Shown here one piece after another: positions 1-9,700 of a DNA stretch of 56,622 nucleotides (positions are counted from its first letter, which is position 1; every line of letters begins with the position of its first letter). Where the stretch lies: assembly GCA_947258495.1 (NCBI GenBank), contig CAMYIN010000019.1, forward strand, positions 1 to 56,622, written 5' to 3'. Origin of the DNA: an uncultured Gammaproteobacteria bacterium. Its GTDB lineage: Bacteria > Pseudomonadota > Gammaproteobacteria > Arenicellales > JAANXG01. Made by a program: the position numbers and the translations under genes. Under the pieces are notes generated by a model that was given only the letters and a program-made list of their open reading frames with translations, was not told the DNA's origin and made no database searches.

Positions 1-580
1 CGGCACCGGCGGCCGCAACGGCGCCGATATTGTCGATTTTCACACCGCCGTCGATCTCGAGTCGGACATCCCGTCCGCTCTCATCGATCACTCGTCGCAC
101 CTCCTGCAATTTGTCCAACATGTAGGGGATGAACTTTTGACCGCCGAAACCCGGATTGACCGACATCAACAGCACCATGTCGACTTTGTCGATGACATAA
201 CGCAGGTGGTCGAGGGGGGTCGCGGGATTGAATACCAGGCCGCACCGACAACCCGATTCCTTGACCAGTTGCAGGGAACGGTCCACGTGTTCGCTGGCCT
301 CCGGATGAAACGTGATGTACGTGGCCCCGGCGTCGGCGAAGTCCGGAATGATGCGGTCGACGGGTTTAACCATCAAATGGACGTCTATGGGCGCGGATAT
401 TCCGAACTTGCGCAGCGCCTCGCAAACCAGCGGACCGATCGTTAAATTGGGGACGTAGTGGTTGTCCATGACGTCGAAATGAACAATGTCGGCACCCGCC
501 GCCAACACGTTCTCCACTTCTTCGCCCAAACGGGCGAAATCCGCGGATAGTATAGAAGGTGCGATGAGGTAGTCTGCCAT
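1..580 (-). CDS. rpe: Ribulose-phosphate 3-epimerase (3' part beyond window)
   Basis: Interconverts ribulose 5-phosphate and xylulose 5-phosphate in the cytosol, in the pentose phosphate pathway and the Calvin cycle. The translation begins [19 protein letters not shown] and carries the family signatures in order: the [12 protein letters not shown] strand near residue 35, the DVHLMV segment, the phosphate-binding loop [12 protein letters not shown] and EIDGGV close to the cut end. About 193 codons are visible of the usual ~225, so the C-terminus lies outside the window. The ATG at 580 has an AAGGAAA ribosome site just upstream. The 148-nt gap to degQ suggests its own promoter, although both genes face the same way. 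The assignment is secure. Confidence 0.97.
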   Translation of the reverse strand, partial: MADYLIAPSILSADFARLGEEVENVLAAGADIVHFDVMDNHYVPNLTIGPLVCEALRKFGISAPIDVHLMVKPVDRIIPDFADAGATYITFHPEASEHVDRSLQLVKESGCRCGLVFNPATPLDHLRYVIDKVDMVLLMSVNPGFGGQKFIPYMLDKLQEVRRVIDESGRDVRLEIDGGVKIDNIGAVAAAGA

Positions 581-728
581 ACTGTTTCCTTGATGTTTTG
601 TGGGATATTCTCTGGGTGTGGGATCCGGTGTACCAAATTTCGCCCGAAGTGGAAACTCCTAGTTTTAGATAAGGCCGTTTTGGTCTTCGCTCGCAAGCCG
701 CGGTTCGGTTCGGGGGCCCTATGGGTGC

Positions 729-2108
729 TCAACGTATGGCCAGAAACAATGCGCTGTTGCCGCGTCGAATATTGATCAGTATGCCGTCAGCCGATAGATC
801 CAGAGCGGCCCGCATTTCCTCCAGGTTGCGAATCGGGCGCCGGTTCACGGACACGACCAGATCGTCTTTTCTCAGACCGGCGTTCCACGCCGGACTGCCC
901 GGTCGAACGTCGGTCACCCGCACACCCATGCGCTCCCGCGTTCCCAGATCGTCGGTGACATTGCTGAATCGCGCCCCGGCGAGGCGGCGGCTGATCACAT
1001 CGCCGTCCATGAACGCGAGCTTTGGCTCCTCGATGGTGGCGCGAGTGGTGATGGCGCGGCCGCGGCGCAAAACGACCACGTCGATCACTTGCCCTACACG
1101 CAGCAGTCCCACCGCATTTCGCAGATCGGCGGCGGTGTCGATGTCGTTGCCGTTCACCCGAACGACGACGTCACCTTCTCGTATACCTGCACGCTCCGCA
1201 GGCGAGTCCGGCATGATCTGTGCGATGACCGCTCCGCCGGTCATGGGAATACCGAAGGCCTGCGCCAGTTCCGGCGTGAGGTCTTGAATATGCACGCCCA
1301 GCCGTCCGCGCCGGACCTCGCCGTGCTCAACCAGCTGCGCCGTCAACTGACGCACCATATTGACGGGAATGGCGAAACCGATGCCGACGTTGCCTCCCGA
1401 CGGCGCCAGGATCGCGGTATTGATGCCCACCAATTCGCCCCGCAGGTTGACGAGGGCGCCGCCGGAATTACCCGGATTGATCGAGGCGTCGGTCTGGATG
1501 AAGTCTTCGTACCCCTCTATGCCCAAGCCGCTGCGTCCGAGGGCGCTGACAATACCGGAGGTGACCGTCTGATTCAGGCCGAAGGGATTTCCGATCGCGA
1601 CCACGAAGTCGCCCACACGCAGGCCATCCGAATCGCCCAGCGGCAGCGCTGTCAGGTCGTCGGCCGGTATGCGCACGACGGCGACGTCGGATTCGGGGTC
1701 CGCGCCGATGAGTTCGGCGGACACGTTGCGGCCATCCTGCAGCGTTACCGTGATTTCATCGGCCTTGTCGATGACGTGGGCATTGGTCACCAGGTAACCC
1801 TTGCGGGCATCGACGATGACCCCCGATCCCAGGCTTTGCGTGCGGCGTTGTCGGGGCCTCGGGTCCGGAAGGTCGAAGAAATAGCGGAAGAAAGGGTCCT
1901 GCAGCAGCGGGTTTTCACGGATGCGGATTTCGCTGCGGGTAGCGATGTTCACCACCGCCGGCGTCACCCGCTCGAGCATTGGCGCCAGGGTCGGTAACGC
2001 CTGTCCGTCGACCGCGGCCGGCAGGGCCGCGCCCGCCTGCGACCAAATCGCGCTCAGGGCGGTCAGGACGAGGGACGACCGGAGGAAATTTCTCACCCTT
2101 GCATGCAT
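729..2108 (-). CDS. degQ: DegQ/DegP-type periplasmic serine protease with two PDZ domains
   Basis: Periplasmic trypsin-like protease/chaperone of the HtrA family that degrades misfolded envelope proteins. Length 459 aa. A signal peptide covers roughly residues 1-27 (cleavage near SQAGA-A). The catalytic triad is visible as His111 in TNAHV, Asp141 in PESDVAVV and Ser215 in NPGNSGGAL. A first PDZ domain follows at about 255-345 (RRGRLGVHIQDLTPE) and a second at about 365-455 (ERMGVRVTDVRPGSPAW). The two-PDZ layout and length fit DegQ or MucD rather than single-PDZ DegS. It is the last gene of a minus-strand series, 54 nt after a small membrane protein. DegQ and MucD cannot be told apart from sequence alone. 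Confidence 0.95.
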   Translation of the reverse strand: MHARVRNFLRSSLVLTALSAIWSQAGAALPAAVDGQALPTLAPMLERVTPAVVNIATRSEIRIRENPLLQDPFFRYFFDLPDPRPRQRRTQSLGSGVIVDARKGYLVTNAHVIDKADEITVTLQDGRNVSAELIGADPESDVAVVRIPADDLTALPLGDSDGLRVGDFVVAIGNPFGLNQTVTSGIVSALGRSGLGIEGYEDFIQTDASINPGNSGGALVNLRGELVGINTAILAPSGGNVGIGFAIPVNMVRQLTAQLVEHGEVRRGRLGVHIQDLTPELAQAFGIPMTGGAVIAQIMPDSPAERAGIREGDVVVRVNGNDIDTAADLRNAVGLLRVGQVIDVVVLRRGRAITTRATIEEPKLAFMDGDVISRRLAGARFSNVTDDLGTRERMGVRVTDVRPGSPAWNAGLRKDDLVVSVNRRPIRNLEEMRAALDLSADGILINIRRGNSALFLAIR

Positions 2109-2162
2109 ATGTCGTCTGCGAAGTTCACCGCGAACGGGTTTGATATCGGCACCGCATTTCGC

Positions 2163-2564
2163 TCACCGCTCACCGGTCTTGGGTTTTTCGGTGAGCAGCG
2201 TCAAGCGGTACCAACCGTCGCGCAGCGGTATCCAGTGTTGGCCGGCGAGCACAGGATCCTGCGGAGCGGGCGGTCTGGCGTCCGGGGAAAACGCTAACAC
2301 CAGCGGTGGACCGGCCCTCGGTGAAAACGTCACGTAGGTCTCGTGCACCGTTATCGCAGTGCCCGCGAGCTGCTCCGGAACCGGTACGTCCGTTCCGCGA
2401 CCGTCGCCGAGCACCAGGCCGGCGTAGTCGCGCGCCGCATCCTCGTGCAGGTAGAGCCACTTGTCACTCGCAGGTTTTCTCTGCCAGCATGTCTGCAGGG
2501 TCAGGAAAACGGCGATCAATACCGTCAGAAACAGCAGCAGTCGGTTTGATTTTAGTTCAAACAT
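2163..2564 (-). CDS. Small membrane-anchored protein of unknown function
   Basis: I do not recognise this 133-aa protein. Residues 8-25 form one hydrophobic segment near the N-terminus (LLLFLTVLIAVFLTLQTC). It is probably a signal anchor, because the Cys at its end lacks the small residue expected at -1 of a lipobox. The rest is a soluble region of about 105 residues with several Pro and Trp, likely periplasmic. It lies 24 nt downstream of the 5'-nucleotidase gene and 54 nt upstream of degQ, so co-transcription with an envelope protease is plausible. The start codon has only a weak ribosome site. Coding is supported mainly by the clean ORF and operon-like packing. Confidence 0.6.
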   Translation of the reverse strand: MFELKSNRLLLFLTVLIAVFLTLQTCWQRKPASDKWLYLHEDAARDYAGLVLGDGRGTDVPVPEQLAGTAITVHETYVTFSPRAGPPLVLAFSPDARPPAPQDPVLAGQHWIPLRDGWYRLTLLTEKPKTGER

Positions 2565-2588
2565 CTGTCTTCAACGCGAGCAGCCGCT

Positions 2589-3488
2589 TCAATCGTTCGC
2601 CACGCCGTGGGGCACGTGGCCGGTCGGTACGTGGCGACGCGCCGATTCGCAGTGCCCCTGCTGATCGTCGAAAAAAATGTCGGCGCCGAAGGTGCGCAGG
2701 AATTCCCCCTTGTCCATCCCCCCGAGGAAAACGGCTTCGTCGATTCGTATCTCCCACGCCCGCAGGGTACGGATGACGCGTTCGTGGGCGGGCGCCGAGC
2801 GCGCCGTGAACAAGGCGGTGCGAATGGGTGAATCCGAAGACGGGAACTCCGATTGAATTCCATGCAGGGCCGCGAGCACCTGCTTGAACGGTCCGCCCGG
2901 CAGCGGTTCCTTAGCCGCCGCCGTCTCCGCGGCGGTGAACGCCTCCAGGCCCCCGGACTTGTACACCCTCTCTGCGTGATCGGAGAACAGCACCGCGTCG
3001 CCGTCAAAGGCAATGCGCAACTCCTCGCTCTCGTTCATGCCGACCTTGGAAGGCAGAATCGTGGCGGCCGCAAATCCTGCGTCCAATGCGGATCGCACAT
3101 CGAGGGGATTCGCGGACAAGAACAGGTGCGCGTTGAATGGGCGCACGTAACGGTAAGGACTGATTCCCCCGGTGAACGCCGCGCGGCTGATGTCGAGCTC
3201 ATAGTGCTGGATCGAGTTGAATACCCTCAGGCCCGTATCGGCGCTGTTTCGGGAAATCAGCACCACTTCCGCGCGGTCGCGGGCACGGCCGAGCCGGTTG
3301 AGTCGCAGCAACTTTTGCACCAGAGGAAACGCCACGCCCGGAGCAAGCGCCTCGTTTTCGTGCTCTATCTGATACCGGCAATACGCGTCCACCCCTTCAT
3401 TCTCGAACACCCTATGGCTTTCCTCGAGATCGAACAGCGCCCGCGACGAAATCGCCACCACCAACTTTTGACTCGATATTTCCGACAT
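2589..3488 (-). CDS. 5'-nucleotidase, cytosolic IA-like family
   Basis: Predicted to dephosphorylate nucleoside 5'-monophosphates in the cytosol. The 299-aa translation starts MSEISSQKLVVAISSRALFD, and the stretch VAISSRALFDLEESHRVFE with the downstream YCRYQIEHE matches the bacterial 5'-nucleotidase family (PF06189) as I know it. Further landmarks are DRAEVVLISRNSADTGLR, ALFTARSAPAHERVIRTL and the acidic segment GADIFFDDQQGHCESAR, which resembles the end of a HAD-like active site. A much longer open frame continues upstream, but it runs inside the AddA-like gene and is a shadow, so the ATG at 3488 was chosen. It follows the helicase gene by 41 nt. The substrate is not deducible. Confidence 0.88.
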   Translation of the reverse strand: MSEISSQKLVVAISSRALFDLEESHRVFENEGVDAYCRYQIEHENEALAPGVAFPLVQKLLRLNRLGRARDRAEVVLISRNSADTGLRVFNSIQHYELDISRAAFTGGISPYRYVRPFNAHLFLSANPLDVRSALDAGFAAATILPSKVGMNESEELRIAFDGDAVLFSDHAERVYKSGGLEAFTAAETAAAKEPLPGGPFKQVLAALHGIQSEFPSSDSPIRTALFTARSAPAHERVIRTLRAWEIRIDEAVFLGGMDKGEFLRTFGADIFFDDQQGHCESARRHVPTGHVPHGVAND

Positions 3489-3529
3489 GGTCTTCGCACC
3501 CAGGATACCATTATTTACCCGATCCGCCG

Positions 3530-6500
3530 TTACGCGTACGCCCATTCCCGCCAGCGCTTGAGCAGCGGAAAATACAGACCGAGACGAATAGAACGACCTT
3601 CCATGGCTCGAAGCATGCGCGCATAGGCCTCGAGTTGCGGTCGGTAACGATCCACTTCGCGCGCGAGAAATTCTTCCAGGCCCCCGCCTTCGTGGAGGCT
3701 GTTCTTGAAGTCCACGATCCAGCGAACGCCGTGTCGGTCTACGAAGGTTCGATCGATACGCAGTTGCCGGAGCCGGCCGTCGGCAACGCCGCTCACGCCG
3801 TACTCGATGTGGACGTCGCCGTGCGCGGGGTCGAACAGCCATTGCACTCTCGAGTCTTGGTCGAGGTTTTGCAGCAACAACCCGAGACGCTCCAGGGCGG
3901 CGTCCAAGTCCTCCCCGGATACACCGCACGCAATCAGGTTGTTTCGCCACAGAAGCCGCTGCGCTTGCGGGTCTATTGCGCGCAGAAGGGAAACGCCCTC
4001 GATGCCCAGACGGTATAGAAACTCGTGGGCCAGCGTGCCGACGATGCGCGCGGTCTCGCCGGCCCAGGCAAATTCGACGTGTGCCGACTCCTCCGCCAGC
4101 GGCGGGCTGCGGTCGCGGGCTGCGAACGCAGCCGGGTCGGGGGGGCTCCAGTCCGCCGGCAAACGATGCAACCGACGCACGCCGGCTTGCGCCACGCCGG
4201 TGTCGCCGCCGGCGCACGAACCGACACCGTCGTCGCCTGGCGTCTCGATTCTGTCCCAGAGCTTGTCCAGGAAACTGCCCGCCCGCGGAGATCGCACGCG
4301 GCCGCCTGCGCCGACCGGCAAGGTCCCGAGCAGGTGCAGATGACGACGCGCGCGGGTACAACCGACGTAGAGCAGGCGCTCCGTCTCCAGGAGATCTTTG
4401 CGCGCGCGCAATTGAGATAGATATTCGTAATGGCGGTCCGGCGCGGCACCGATCCCCGGCGACGTCGCCAGCAGCAGGTTCTCGTCCATCTGCGCGGGAT
4501 CCTCCTCCCACAGCAATAGCTTCGCCTCCTCGCGGCGGGGAACCCGATCGAGGCCCGGTATGATGACGGTGTCGAACTCCAAACCCTTGGCCTTGTGCAG
4601 CGTCATCAGCTGCAACGGCGCCCCCGACCCCGCTTCCGGTCCGATCCAGGTGTCGTGCAGCACGCGCAGAAATTCGGACAACTTCACGATACCGCCGCCG
4701 CGCGCGTGCTCACCCAGCAGATCGAAGAAGGCATCGGCGTGGCTCAGCGCGTCTTCGGTAACGCAGGCCGGGCCGCCGAGTCGTTCCCAAGTCCAACGCA
4801 CCTGCCACCCCGGGTCGCCGCGGTTGCGATGACTCAGGGATTCACGCATGACCTCGACGACACGAGCCAGGCGCCGTCGCCCGTCGGCGTCGAGACGCTG
4901 CTGCACGTCGTCGCTCTGCATGCGATCCCAGATGCAATCCTCCGGGTTCGGCGAAACCAGAGACCACAGCGCGCCGAGACCCAGTCCGCACCACGGCGCC
5001 CTCAGCACCGCCAGCCACGCGGTCCGGTCGGCCGGGGTCTGCAGCGCCCGCGTGAGGGTCAGAAGATCCTGAACCACGGGCTGATGCATCAGTCCGTCGA
5101 TCTCAACGCCGGCGTAGGGGATACCGGCCTGCTGCAGCGCCGGAACGATGTCCTGCAGATGGGAGCGGCTCCGCGCCAGGATGCCGACGCTTGTGTTCGG
5201 GCGTTTTTGCAACCGTCCCTCGACGATCGACACCACCTTGCTCGCCTCGCCGCCGTCCCCGTGTGCGCTTGACGATAAATGCACGTGCACATCGGCACCG
5301 CCCGCGTGGGCGACAAACGACTCCGACGGCGCAAACTCCACCGTACCCGTGAGCACGTCGTCGACCGGCTGAGGCCGTCGCCCGAAGCAGCCGTTGACCC
5401 ACTCGACCAGCGCCGGATCGGAGCGGAAGTTCACGCGCAGCTTCAAAGGCTCCATGGCGACGCCGGCCAAGCCGTGCCGCACCACCTGCCCAAACAATCC
5501 CACTTCCGCCTGACGGAACCGGTAGATGGACTGCATGGGGTCCCCGACCAGAAACAGCGTGCGGCCGTCGTCCGCCTGCCAACCCGCGGTCAGTCCCTGC
5601 AACAGCTCGAACTGACTGAGCGACGTGTCCTGAAACTCGTCCACCAGTAGATGTTGAATGCGCTGATCTTCGAGCAGTGCGAGCTCCGTGGGATCGTCGG
5701 TCTCTCCAAGTGCAAGATTCGCGCGTCGATTGAGTTCCGGAAAATCGACGCAGGCGCGCTCTTCGAACAACACGTCGAGCTGTGCCGCCACCAGCGGCAG
5801 CAATCTCGTGATTGCCTTGAGGGTCCGCCATTGTACGCCGCTGAATACCGGGTCGGGCAACGCACGCACATCGCGCAAAGCCCGGCGGAAATGCTCTTCC
5901 TGCGACAGGCTTTGCAGCAGCCCTATCATGCGCGCGCGCATCGTACTCGCCCGAGCGTTCTTGAGCGCGGGAAAACCGGTGGACCTGTTGACGCTGCGGC
6001 GCCAGCGGTCGTCGCGGCGAAGCAGCAATTCGGCCAGTCCCCGCCATACCGCGACGTCGTCGCGATCGACACCCGGAAAGGCGCGTCGCTCCCGCCATAG
6101 CCCGATCGGAGAACCCGCGTCGATTTTCGCGACATGGGCGGCGGCGTACCGCGCGCACAACAACAGATCCCGCGACAGCTCGGCGGGCACCGCGGCCTGC
6201 GCACTAGTGAGAACGCGTTGCGCCAGGCGCGCCCACGCGGTTTCCAGGGCATCGCGTGACAAGCGTTGCTCGGAATGCGAGGCGTCGACCACATGGCGCA
6301 ACCACTGATCACGATGACGCAGCATCCCACTGAGCAGATCCACCGCACGGGAGACGCGATTGTCGACGTGCAGCAGCAGCACGGACGCCGCTTGCGCCCA
6401 CTCCTCGTCATCCTCCGCGACCAGAGCAACGGTGCGCAGCGCCGCCTCGCGGTAGAGAGCCGTCGCATCCTCGACCAGTGTCTGCGCGGGGCCCAACCCC

Positions 6501-6898
6501 GAGGACCAGGGCATCCGGCGGGCAAGCGACGCGCACAGCGCATCGACGGTTTGTATCCGCAACCGCGCCGGATGGCGGTGCAGCTGCCACCCAAGGGCAC
6601 GATTGTTGCGCCAGGCCGGCTGCGCGACGCGCCACAATCCCCGCTGAAACTCGTCGTCCGGCTCCGCTTGCGCGGCCAGATCCAGCGCCGCCACGATCCG
6701 GCTTCGCATCTCCGCGGCGGCCTTTCTGGTGAAGGTGATGGCGACGATTTCCTCCGGTTGCCCGACGTGCGCTAGCAGGGTCAAGAAACGCCGGATGAGC
6801 AATTCCGTCTTACCCGAACCGGCCGGCGCCTGGACGATGAAGGACGCCGCCGGATCCAGCGCCCGACGCCGAACGTCGCTATCCGCCGGCTGGATCAT
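3530..6898 (-). CDS. AddA/RecB-like UvrD-family helicase with C-terminal nuclease domain
   Basis: ATP-driven helicase-nuclease, probably for processing DNA double-strand ends before recombination. Length 1,122 aa from the ATG at 6898; an in-frame start 12 codons upstream (6934) is possible. UvrD/Rep motifs appear in order: Walker A APAGSGKTELLI near the start, TFTRKAAAEMR, DEFQDTS (motif II), GDPMQSIYRFR (III), LKLRVNFRSD (IV), TLHKAKGLEFD (V) and YVGCTRARRHL (VI). The C-terminus has VRWIVDFKN followed by YRPQLEAYA, the PD-(D/E)XK nuclease pattern of RecB and AddA. Its 5' end overlaps the AddB-like gene by about 20 nt, indicating translational coupling and a two-subunit complex. Confidence 0.93.
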   Translation of the reverse strand: MIQPADSDVRRRALDPAASFIVQAPAGSGKTELLIRRFLTLLAHVGQPEEIVAITFTRKAAAEMRSRIVAALDLAAQAEPDDEFQRGLWRVAQPAWRNNRALGWQLHRHPARLRIQTVDALCASLARRMPWSSGLGPAQTLVEDATALYREAALRTVALVAEDDEEWAQAASVLLLHVDNRVSRAVDLLSGMLRHRDQWLRHVVDASHSEQRLSRDALETAWARLAQRVLTSAQAAVPAELSRDLLLCARYAAAHVAKIDAGSPIGLWRERRAFPGVDRDDVAVWRGLAELLLRRDDRWRRSVNRSTGFPALKNARASTMRARMIGLLQSLSQEEHFRRALRDVRALPDPVFSGVQWRTLKAITRLLPLVAAQLDVLFEERACVDFPELNRRANLALGETDDPTELALLEDQRIQHLLVDEFQDTSLSQFELLQGLTAGWQADDGRTLFLVGDPMQSIYRFRQAEVGLFGQVVRHGLAGVAMEPLKLRVNFRSDPALVEWVNGCFGRRPQPVDDVLTGTVEFAPSESFVAHAGGADVHVHLSSSAHGDGGEASKVVSIVEGRLQKRPNTSVGILARSRSHLQDIVPALQQAGIPYAGVEIDGLMHQPVVQDLLTLTRALQTPADRTAWLAVLRAPWCGLGLGALWSLVSPNPEDCIWDRMQSDDVQQRLDADGRRRLARVVEVMRESLSHRNRGDPGWQVRWTWERLGGPACVTEDALSHADAFFDLLGEHARGGGIVKLSEFLRVLHDTWIGPEAGSGAPLQLMTLHKAKGLEFDTVIIPGLDRVPRREEAKLLLWEEDPAQMDENLLLATSPGIGAAPDRHYEYLSQLRARKDLLETERLLYVGCTRARRHLHLLGTLPVGAGGRVRSPRAGSFLDKLWDRIETPGDDGVGSCAGGDTGVAQAGVRRLHRLPADWSPPDPAAFAARDRSPPLAEESAHVEFAWAGETARIVGTLAHEFLYRLGIEGVSLLRAIDPQAQRLLWRNNLIACGVSGEDLDAALERLGLLLQNLDQDSRVQWLFDPAHGDVHIEYGVSGVADGRLRQLRIDRTFVDRHGVRWIVDFKNSLHEGGGLEEFLAREVDRYRPQLEAYARMLRAMEGRSIRLGLYFPLLKRWREWAYA

Positions 6899-9599
6899 CT
6901 GCGTCGTCGTCGGGCGTCGAAGCGCGGTCCTCAAACACCCTGCAGAGCGCCCCTACGTCGCAATACCGACAATCGTGCGGCGACCGGGGATCGACTTCCG
7001 CGCGGCCGGCGCGAAAAGCGGCCGCCAGGCCGTCCACCACCCCGCGCCAACGGCGTCGCTGTCCTTCCCAGTCGTGTCCGTCGCTGTATCTGCTCTGTGC
7101 GAACGGCTGAACACCCGGAGACAGAGATTCGGCGCCCAACCCCTGCAACGAGCAGTCCGCGCTGCGCAGTCGGGCGATGGCAAGGGCGTCGACCCGGTGC
7201 GGAGAAGCCAGCAGGTAGATCGGCAACTGAGGGTCGGTCGGTCGATGATGAAACCAGTCGTCGATCCTTGCATCGCGACCGGTCTTGTAATCGATGACCA
7301 TGTTGGCGCCGGCTGCGCATCGGTCAACTCGATCCGCGCGCAGAGACATCTTCAGCCCGGCCACCTGCCATGTAATCTCGTGCTCGACGGCGACGACCTG
7401 AAACGGGCTGCGTTCACGCTCGATCCGCATCCACCGGCCGATGAGGGCGGCCAATCTCTGCGCTTCCAACAACACGATGCGGCGACCGAACTCGCTCTGC
7501 TGCGTCCCCGCGATGCGCGCGAGGACGGCGTCGACTTCGGTCTTGATGAGTTCGCTGAGCCCGCCCGGACCAAGGCGCAGAAGCGCGGATTGTGCGCCCA
7601 GCTTGGACCAGATTCGCGCCAGGCACTGGTGCGTCAGCTCACCGCGCTGGGACGCGCGCAAGCCGGGTTCGAATTCGGGCAGCGATTCGCTGCGCAAGCG
7701 GTGCCGGGCGAAGGCCCGGAACGGGCACGCCGCCTGGTCGCGGATCGCATCGACGCCGCCGCCTACGTGGTCACCCTGCGCCAGCGGCGGGGCCTGCGTG
7801 TCCAACACGCGCCGCAGGACCGGTCTTTGCCTGCACAGCTGACGGGCGTGCCCTGCGTACGCGCTAGCGTTGAGCCAGTCGTCATCGGCCGGCTGCAAAT
7901 GGCGAAAATGCGAACTCAACTGCAACGTCTGCTCTCCGCGCTGTTGCGGATAACTGACGACGACGGTGGCGGCGCTGCCCAGCAGGCGCCGCGCCTGGGC
8001 CCCCGAGTCGGCGACGACGGCCGGCGCGGCGGCGCCGGGCATTCCCATCCTGCGCTGGAGGGCGTAAGGCAGGAACGGATTCGGCTCGGGGGCCGGCGGC
8101 CAATCCGCGTCGCTCATCCCCGCCAGCCAGAGATGGTCGAACAACTGGCCCCGAGACTCCCCTATCCCCATCACGCGGATCCGCGACGGCGACGAGAGCG
8201 GTTGAAACACCTGCCGTCGCAAGAGTTCGACCCAGATCGAGACGGCCTCCGATAAGCGCAGCCGGGAAGCCACGAACCCGAGGGAGGAAAATCGGGCGAG
8301 CGTTTCACCCCACGCCCGTATCGCTTGCTGTTCGTTGCTGTCGGGTGCGCGGTCGCCGGGCCATCCCCAGGCGCGCAAGGCGTCGCTGAAAAGATTCGCC
8401 CAGGCCCCCGGCGATAGTCTCGATGCCGAGCGTCCGTCGAAACCGGCTACGCGATCGAGACACTCCGCCAGAAGCGGGCACTCAACGCCGCTGCGTCGCA
8501 GCGCGCGCCGCAACGCGCCGATCCCCATCTGCTGCACGTTCCAACGACGGAGCCGGGCGTCAAACAGCGCGCGCCGCGTCTGTTCGCTCACGCCCCCCCG
8601 GATGAACGGACTTCGCACCAGGCTTGAGATCTCGTCAACCGGGACCGGCCCCGTGAAGAACCGCAGCACGAGCACGGCGTCGGCGATCACCGGAACCCGG
8701 TACAGGGGTCTGCCGAGGGACAAATGAAACGTCTTCGGCGGTCCCGCCCCGTCATCAAACCGCCGTTCCGGATGGAGCACGGCGCGGAAAATGTTCTCGA
8801 CATCCCCGCGCACCGGCCCGAGGTCGGGGAACACGACACCTACGGAACCGCGCGTCCCGCGCTCGAGCAGGCCTCTCGCCCAACGGGCCGCCGATTCGAT
8901 TTCCCGCCGGGGATCCCGGCAGGCACGAAAGCGGGCGACGCCGGCGGTGCCGACGGGGTTCTCCGCCGTCACCGTCACGCCTGCGTCTTGCAGTCGTCGA
9001 TACAGTCGCTGCTGCGCGGGTGTGAGGACGTCAAAGCCCAACCATTTGATCGGTGGCCTCAGCGACTCGCGGCACGCGCCGGCGGCGTCACCGATCTTCA
9101 CCGGCAGCTCGCAGGCACCGAAGCAGTTTTGCTCGCTGCAGCGCCGCAGGAAGGCCACCAGCCAAGCGTGAAACGCCCGTGTGTCCTCGGTGCCGTCCCG
9201 CGACGGCGACAGATCCGCCGGCTCTAGATTCCAATGCCGCAGCAAGCGCCAGGCCGACATGGCGGCGGCCGCGAGCGAGGACGCCTGCAGGAACTGCAGA
9301 CCCCGACCACGCCGCGCCGCGGCTTGCACGGTCGTTTCCCACAGCAGTCGTTCTTGATCGTCGTTCAACAGGATGGGGGGGGCGACCCGCCCGCTTACCC
9401 CCGTAGAGACCTCCCGCCAGCACTGCTCCAGCCACTGCTCCCACACCCACACCGCAGGAGTGGACCACGCGGAATGTCCCCGCTCGAGCTGCATTTCGGC
9501 GTACGCCTCCAGCAGGGCATGACGCAGGCGCCGGGTCGCGGTGACCACGGCGCCGCCTTGCTGCAGAAACGACAGGTATCGATGGATCGCCGGATTCAC
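6879..9599 (-). CDS. AddB-like PD-(D/E)XK nuclease/helicase-fold protein, putative DNA repair subunit
   Basis: Partner of the AddA-like helicase. Length about 906 aa from a GTG at 9599, chosen because GGAGGG precedes it and because the longer frame (to 9818) runs into the end of the permease gene. The C-terminal nuclease core is clear: NMVIDYKTGRD gives the Asp and Lys of the PD-(D/E)XK fold, followed by DPQLPIYL. Four cysteines fit the AddB iron-sulfur staple: one in QAACPFRAFARHRL before the nuclease core and three in CRYCDVGALC near the C-terminus. The N-terminal half is less conserved but contains a possible inactive helicase-like region. It probably corresponds to the family annotated as 'probable DNA repair protein' in proteobacteria. 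Confidence 0.85.
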   Translation of the reverse strand: MNPAIHRYLSFLQQGGAVVTATRRLRHALLEAYAEMQLERGHSAWSTPAVWVWEQWLEQCWREVSTGVSGRVAPPILLNDDQERLLWETTVQAAARRGRGLQFLQASSLAAAAMSAWRLLRHWNLEPADLSPSRDGTEDTRAFHAWLVAFLRRCSEQNCFGACELPVKIGDAAGACRESLRPPIKWLGFDVLTPAQQRLYRRLQDAGVTVTAENPVGTAGVARFRACRDPRREIESAARWARGLLERGTRGSVGVVFPDLGPVRGDVENIFRAVLHPERRFDDGAGPPKTFHLSLGRPLYRVPVIADAVLVLRFFTGPVPVDEISSLVRSPFIRGGVSEQTRRALFDARLRRWNVQQMGIGALRRALRRSGVECPLLAECLDRVAGFDGRSASRLSPGAWANLFSDALRAWGWPGDRAPDSNEQQAIRAWGETLARFSSLGFVASRLRLSEAVSIWVELLRRQVFQPLSSPSRIRVMGIGESRGQLFDHLWLAGMSDADWPPAPEPNPFLPYALQRRMGMPGAAAPAVVADSGAQARRLLGSAATVVVSYPQQRGEQTLQLSSHFRHLQPADDDWLNASAYAGHARQLCRQRPVLRRVLDTQAPPLAQGDHVGGGVDAIRDQAACPFRAFARHRLRSESLPEFEPGLRASQRGELTHQCLARIWSKLGAQSALLRLGPGGLSELIKTEVDAVLARIAGTQQSEFGRRIVLLEAQRLAALIGRWMRIERERSPFQVVAVEHEITWQVAGLKMSLRADRVDRCAAGANMVIDYKTGRDARIDDWFHHRPTDPQLPIYLLASPHRVDALAIARLRSADCSLQGLGAESLSPGVQPFAQSRYSDGHDWEGQRRRWRGVVDGLAAAFRAGRAEVDPRSPHDCRYCDVGALCRVFEDRASTPDDDADDPAGG

Positions 9600-9700
9600 C
9601 GATTGGCCTCGCCCTCCGCCACTGACGTTCGGCGCCGGGACCGCCGGCCGGGGCGACACCGCGGCATCGACGAGAGCGCTCTGTGTACTCGGCGCACGGC

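Noticed and set aside
6729-8255. 508-codon plus-strand frame
   Set aside because: It lies antisense to the AddB-like gene and has no motifs; the minus strand has nuclease and iron-sulfur signatures.
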